Part shown: one piece after another, positions 6,707 to 9,636 of the stretch
Position numbering within the stretch: the first letter of the stretch is position 1
Layout of the letters: each line of letters opens with the position of its first letter
Assembly: GCA_945871545.1 (NCBI GenBank)
Contig: CAMBWJ010000043.1
Span: 1 to 9,636 of the forward strand
DNA from: an uncultured Clostridia bacterium
GTDB lineage: Bacteria; Bacillota_A; Clostridia; Christensenellales; Aristaeellaceae
Direction of reading: 5' to 3'
Length of the DNA: 9,636 bases
Program-made: the position numbers and the translations under genes
Notes under the pieces: generated by a model
What the model was told of the DNA's origin: nothing
Seen by the model: the letters and a program-made list of their open reading frames with translations, nothing else
The model's database searches: none

Positions 6707-8227
6707 TTATGCTTGCTTGATTCCGGCAGCCAGGCCGAGAACCATGTCCTCGCGCAGCTTGCCTTCCGCGTTGCAGAAGTCTTTTCTTTCGATGATGCCC
6801 GTCTGCTTGCCCTCGTACATGACCATCAGGCGGTCGGAGAGGCCCATGACCTCCGGAAGATACGAGGAGATCAGGATGACGGCCTTGCCCTGGGCGATCA
6901 GATCCTCAATCAGCTTGTAGATTTCGACCTTCGCACCCACGTCCACGCCGACGGTGGGCTCGTCGAAGATGAAGATGTCGCTCTCGCAGCACATCCATCT
7001 GCCGATGACCACCTTCTGCTGGTTGCCGCCGGAGAGGTTCTTGACCGGGTATTCAATGCCGGGGGTCTTGACCGCCAGGCTCTTGACGTACTTGTGCGCG
7101 CGCTCGGCCTCCTTGCGCAGATTGATGATGCCCTTGCGGGAAATCAGCGGATAGGAGGCCAGGTTGACGTTGCGCTCCACCGAGAGCTGGCCGCACAGGC
7201 CCTCCTTTCTGCGGTCCTCCGTCAGGAAGGCGATGGAGTTGTTGATGCCGTCGATGGGCTTCTTGTTGTGCACGGGCTTGCCGTCGATGAGCACCTCGCC
7301 GCCCGTGTACTTGTCCGCGCCAAAGATGGCTCTGCACACCTCGGTGCGCCCCGCGCCGATCAGGCCGAACATGCCGAAGATCTCGCCGCGGTGCACTTCA
7401 AAGGAAATATCTTTAAACCGCGCGCCCGTGAGGTTGCGCACCTCCAGCTTTACATCCCCAAGCTGCGCGTGCTGAATTCCATACATGTCCTGGACGGAAC
7501 GGCCCACCATCAGGCGCACCAGTTCCTTCTCGTCCGTGTCGCTGACATTCAGCGTGTCGACGTAGACGCCATTCTTCAGAATGGTTACGCGGTCGCACAG
7601 CTGGAAGATCTCCTCCATGCGGTGCGAGATATAGATGATGCCGAAGCCGCGCGACTTCAGATCATTGATGAGGTTGAACAGAATCTCGACTTCCTCATTG
7701 GTCAGCAGCGCCGTGGGCTCGTCGAACACGATCACGTTCGCCTTCTGGTAGATGATCTTCGCGATGGAGACCATCTCCTGCTGACCGATGGTCAGATCCC
7801 GCACGAGGGTGTGGGAATCGATGTTGATCTTCAGATCGTCCAGCGTCTCCTGGCTGTCCTTGAAGATGCGGTTCCAGTCCACCCGGCCGCCCTTGGTGGG
7901 CAGGTGTCCGAGGAAGAAGTTTTCGCCGACAGTGAGATGCGCCGCGAGCGTGATGTCCTGATAGACCGCGCCCAGTCCCTGCGCGATTGCATCCGCCGGA
8001 CCGTGGTAGTTTGCCTTTTTGCCGTTGACGTACAGCGTGCCCGACGACGGCGTGTAGACGCCCATCAGGATCTTGATCAGCGTAGACTTGCCGGCGCCGT
8101 TTTCACCGACCAGCGCGTGAATCTCTCCCTCGAGCACGTTGAACGAAACCCCGTCAAGGGCTTTAACGCCAGGAAATTCCATGGATATGTTTTCCATCCT
8201 GGCCAGTTCCTTCAGGTTGGACCCCAT
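6707..8227 (-). CDS. Sugar ABC transporter ATP-binding protein, two fused ATPase domains (RbsA/MglA type)
   Basis: This 506-residue cytoplasmic protein powers sugar import and carries two ATPase domains, as usual for CUT2 transporters. Domain 1 has Walker A GENGAGKST (41-49), a signature LTIGQQE (145-151), Walker B VIVFDE (165-170) and the switch histidine H202. Domain 2 has signature LSGGNQQK (398-405) and Walker B IFIFDEP (418-424). Its Walker A is degenerate (GLIGAGRTE, 288-296, Arg in place of Lys) and it lacks the switch histidine, the family norm of one fully active site. I chose the ATG at 8227: GGAG sits 5 nt upstream and the protein then begins at the family's usual N-terminus. An in-frame ATG at 8296 would add 23 unrelated residues and lies inside the stem-loop. 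The permease gene follows after 17 bp. Confidence 0.93.
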   Translation of the reverse strand: MGSNLKELARMENISMEFPGVKALDGVSFNVLEGEIHALVGENGAGKSTLIKILMGVYTPSSGTLYVNGKKANYHGPADAIAQGLGAVYQDITLAAHLTVGENFFLGHLPTKGGRVDWNRIFKDSQETLDDLKINIDSHTLVRDLTIGQQEMVSIAKIIYQKANVIVFDEPTALLTNEEVEILFNLINDLKSRGFGIIYISHRMEEIFQLCDRVTILKNGVYVDTLNVSDTDEKELVRLMVGRSVQDMYGIQHAQLGDVKLEVRNLTGARFKDISFEVHRGEIFGMFGLIGAGRTEVCRAIFGADKYTGGEVLIDGKPVHNKKPIDGINNSIAFLTEDRRKEGLCGQLSVERNVNLASYPLISRKGIINLRKEAERAHKYVKSLAVKTPGIEYPVKNLSGGNQQKVVIGRWMCCESDIFIFDEPTVGVDVGAKVEIYKLIEDLIAQGKAVILISSYLPEVMGLSDRLMVMYEGKQTGIIERKDFCNAEGKLREDMVLGLAAGIKQA

Positions 8228-8260
8228 GAAAGCTCCGCTCCCTTCTTTGATGTATTGAGA

Positions 8261-8311
8261 AAAGGCAGAACTTTCTGAGATTATCGCTAAGCTCATACAA
8301 ATTCTGCCTTT
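8261..8311 (-). other. Stem-loop between the binding-protein and ATPase genes
   Basis: AAAGGCAGAA and TTCTGCCTTT are perfect 10-bp inverted repeats separated by 31 bp. TGAG and CTCA inside the loop can add a second short stem. The structure lies between the binding-protein stop (8385) and the chosen ATPase start (8227). In the RNA the second arm ends in CUUUUCUC, a poor U-tract, so at most it is a weak terminator. Such an element often raises the level of the binding protein over the ATPase by protecting the upstream message. That role is inference. Confidence 0.5.
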
Positions 8312-8384
8312 CCCCTGGGTCTACCGATTAGCAAGCATTATTTTGCGTTTTTTCGGTGCGATCCCCTTCAGAATTGCGAAGCGA

Positions 8385-9383
8385 TCAATACAGCTTCAGG
8401 GTGAAGGGATCGATGACGCCGACCATGGCCTCGTCGTTGACGTTCTCGCCGGTCACGAGGGTCGCGCCGGTATCGCAGAACTTCTCGAAGTCAGCAGCGG
8501 TCTTGACGCCGGTCACGATGTCATAGATGGCCTGGCAGCCCATGTAGCCCATGTTGTAGGGGCTCTGGATGGCGGTGGCCAGAACCTGGCCCTCGCGGAT
8601 GGCGGTGATCTCGGCCGGGTCGGAGTCGAAGCAGACAGCGATCAGGCGCTGGCCCAGATTGTTCTCGGTCATGAACTGTGCCAGACCGTCGCCGGTGCAG
8701 TTGTTGGAAGCATAGTAGCCCAGCAGGTCGTCCGGATGCGCGGTGTAGATGTTCTCCGCAGCGCTCAGGGCCTTCGGGATGTCGTTGTCAACGTAGATGG
8801 GCTCCAGAACGGTGATTTCGGGAGCGTTCTCCGCGATGTAATCCGCGAAGCCGGTCTCGCGCTTGATCAGGGTATCGGAACCGGCCATTGCAGAGATCAG
8901 GCCGATGACGCCCTTGGGCTCCACGCCGCGGGCCTCCAGCTCCTCAAGGAACAGAGCGGCCAGGTTGCTGCCGGCGGTGTAGGAGTCGGTGGCGTACACG
9001 GTCACGTAGGAATCGGTGCTGGGGGTGTTGTCAGCGATGACAACCGGGATGCCCTGCGCAACGGCCTCGTCGATGCCGGCGGAGCAGTTGTCCACGAGGG
9101 TGGGAGCCAGCACGATGCCGTCCGGATGGGTCACGATGACGCCGTCCAGGATGGTCGCCTGCTCGTCATAGTCTGCCTCGGAAACCGGGCCATAGGTGGT
9201 CACATTCACATCGTCATGCTCAAAGTTGAAGTTCAGAGCGCCAACCAGCAGCTGCTGCCAGAAGTCGGAGTCGGTCGCCTTGATGATGACCGCGATCTCG
9301 ATCGGCTCGGATTCAGCCAGAGCGAAGGGCATCGCAGCAGCTACCAGAAGAGCTACCAGCAGGAGAGCAAGAATCTTTTTCAT
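8385..9383 (-). CDS. Sugar ABC transporter substrate-binding protein (ribose-type, Peripla_BP_4 family)
   Basis: This 332-residue protein is the extracellular receptor of the importer encoded by the next two genes. Residues 1-23 form a signal peptide: KK, a hydrophobic core, then an AlaXAla-type end (FALA). There is no lipobox cysteine. The mature protein has the two-lobed periplasmic-binding fold of the RbsB class. By alignment from memory to E. coli ribose-binding protein, ligand-contact equivalents are F41/W42, D118, R175, N228, D253 and Q273. N119 replaces the usual Arg90, which argues against plain ribose as ligand. Five cysteines (100, 229, 251, 283, 303) are notable for an exported protein. 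The start is well supported by AAGGAGG just upstream. It is the first gene after the promoter and the stop is TGA. Family assignment is firm; the ligand is unknown. Confidence 0.93.
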   Translation of the reverse strand: MKKILALLLVALLVAAAMPFALAESEPIEIAVIIKATDSDFWQQLLVGALNFNFEHDDVNVTTYGPVSEADYDEQATILDGVIVTHPDGIVLAPTLVDNCSAGIDEAVAQGIPVVIADNTPSTDSYVTVYATDSYTAGSNLAALFLEELEARGVEPKGVIGLISAMAGSDTLIKRETGFADYIAENAPEITVLEPIYVDNDIPKALSAAENIYTAHPDDLLGYYASNNCTGDGLAQFMTENNLGQRLIAVCFDSDPAEITAIREGQVLATAIQSPYNMGYMGCQAIYDIVTGVKTAADFEKFCDTGATLVTGENVNDEAMVGVIDPFTLKLY

Positions 9384-9468
9384 TGGGGATACCTCCTTTT
9401 ATTTTGTTAAACGCCCGTTTTTCCCCGGACATTTTAACTCAACGTGAAACATTTTTCGGTGAACCACT

Positions 9469-9483
9469 GCGCATTTCATGCGC
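9469..9483 (-). other. Small hairpin in the operon leader
   Basis: GCGCAT and ATGCGC form a perfect 6-bp stem around a three-base loop (GAA in the RNA), about 55 nt after the predicted transcription start. Flanking AACC and GGTT could extend it. No U-tract follows, so it is not an intrinsic terminator. I do not recognise a known riboswitch in the leader between 9384 and 9536. Confidence 0.4.
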
Positions 9484-9513
9484 TGCGCCCCGGTTTTGAT
9501 GGCCTTTCATGAA

Positions 9514-9531
9514 CGAATGTCATGACATTCG
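9514..9531. promoter_or_regulatory. Perfect 18-bp palindrome, probable repressor operator
   Basis: CGAATGTCATGACATTCG is identical to its own reverse complement and has no spacer, so it is a dyad for protein binding rather than an RNA hairpin. It begins about 4-5 nt downstream of the predicted transcription start, a classic repressor position. The core GTCATGAC has the GT-N4-AC spacing seen in some GntR-family (HutC-type) operators. A LacI-type site would usually have a central CG, which is absent. The regulator is not encoded in the window, so the family assignment is a guess. Confidence 0.62.
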
Positions 9532-9542
9532 ATTTTAACTTA

Positions 9543-9570
9543 ATTATAACTGCTTATCCCGAATTGTCAA
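9543..9570 (-). promoter_or_regulatory. Sigma-A type promoter of the operon
   Basis: Read on the minus strand, a perfect -35 box TTGACA (9565-9570) is followed after 16 bp by a perfect -10 box TATAAT (9543-9548). This predicts a start site near 9535-9536 and a leader of about 150 nt before the ATG at 9383. The surrounding sequence is AT-rich, unlike the genes. It is the only consensus promoter I found in the window. The genes downstream are separated by gaps of 17-157 bp and are all co-oriented, so this promoter probably drives the whole set. Confidence 0.82.
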
Positions 9571-9579
9571 GGGCAACCA

Positions 9580-9610
9580 TTGATCGTGCAATAAATTTCT
9601 TGATTTTGCA
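9580..9610. repeat. Two direct repeats 20 bp apart upstream of the -35 box
   Basis: On the + strand TTGATCGTGCA (9580-9590) and TTGATTTTGCA (9600-9610) match at 9 of 11 positions and are exactly 20 bp apart, about two helical turns. They lie upstream of the -35 box, roughly 45-75 bp before the predicted start site. This arrangement is typical of tandem activator half-sites such as those of AraC-type proteins or response regulators. A chance match in AT-rich sequence cannot be excluded. Confidence 0.35.
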
Positions 9611-9636
9611 CATAAAATGAAACAATTCTCAATATT

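Noticed and set aside
8228..8296. Longer ATPase start at 8296
   Set aside because: The extra 23 residues do not resemble the family N-terminus, the ribosome site is weaker and more distant, and the ATG lies inside a stem-loop. It is kept as an alternative only.
6713..9410. Long open frames on the + strand opposite the ATPase (6713-8278) and the binding protein (8343-9410)
   Set aside because: They share the mirror frame of well-supported genes, have no convincing ribosome sites, and give low-complexity translations without recognisable domains.
9399..9479. 26-codon leader ORF ending just before the binding-protein ribosome site
   Set aside because: The frame is open from an ATG in the leader hairpin and its stop nearly touches AAGGAGG, but there is no ribosome site before it and no run of regulatory codons, so it is probably chance.
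9431..9540. Second promoter suggested by repeated ATTTTAACT (9431-9439 and 9532-9540)
   Set aside because: On the minus strand this gives a TAAAAT-like -10 but no -35 box at proper spacing; the repeat is short and AT-rich.
1..9636. CRISPR arrays, tRNA or rRNA genes, insertion sequences, phage genes
   Set aside because: I saw no spaced repeat arrays, no cloverleaf or rRNA-like sequence, no transposase or integrase frames, and no terminal inverted repeats with target duplications.

Overview
The window is one sugar-uptake and sugar-catabolism operon. Every gene is on the minus strand and is transcribed from right to left. The first gene starts at 9383 and the last runs off the left edge at base 1. 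GC content is high within genes. The Shine-Dalgarno sequences are strong AGGAGG-type sites, the upstream region is AT-rich, and the one clear promoter has consensus sigma-A boxes. Together these suggest a GC-rich Bacillota (Clostridia). The binding protein has a signal peptide ending in ALA with no lipobox cysteine, which I associate loosely with Christensenellales-like gut anaerobes. The taxonomy is inference.

Layout in transcription order: (1) A regulatory region at 9384-9636 has a TTGACA/TATAAT promoter, an 18-bp perfect palindrome just after the predicted start site, a pair of direct repeats upstream of the -35 box, and a small hairpin in the roughly 150-nt leader. (2) A ribose-type ABC importer follows: binding protein, two-domain ATPase and permease. 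A stem-loop lies between the first two genes. (3) After a structured 144-bp gap come an RbsD/FucU-type sugar mutarotase, a zinc-type medium-chain dehydrogenase, a KDG-kinase-type PfkB kinase, a ribokinase-type PfkB kinase, a second RbsD-type mutarotase, and a xylulokinase-like FGGY kinase cut by the window edge. A 13-bp GC-rich hairpin precedes the FGGY kinase gene.

The inferred scheme is as follows. The importer brings in a monosaccharide or closely related compound. The mutarotases supply the anomer needed downstream. The dehydrogenase interconverts an alcohol and a keto group. One or more of the three kinases traps the products as phosphates. The usual ribose set (RbsDACBK) explains only part of this. 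Two mutarotases and three kinases of different specificity classes suggest a branched pathway, a less common sugar, or several substrates. No isomerase, aldolase or transcription regulator is encoded in the window, so the pathway is incomplete here and the substrate cannot be named from sequence alone.
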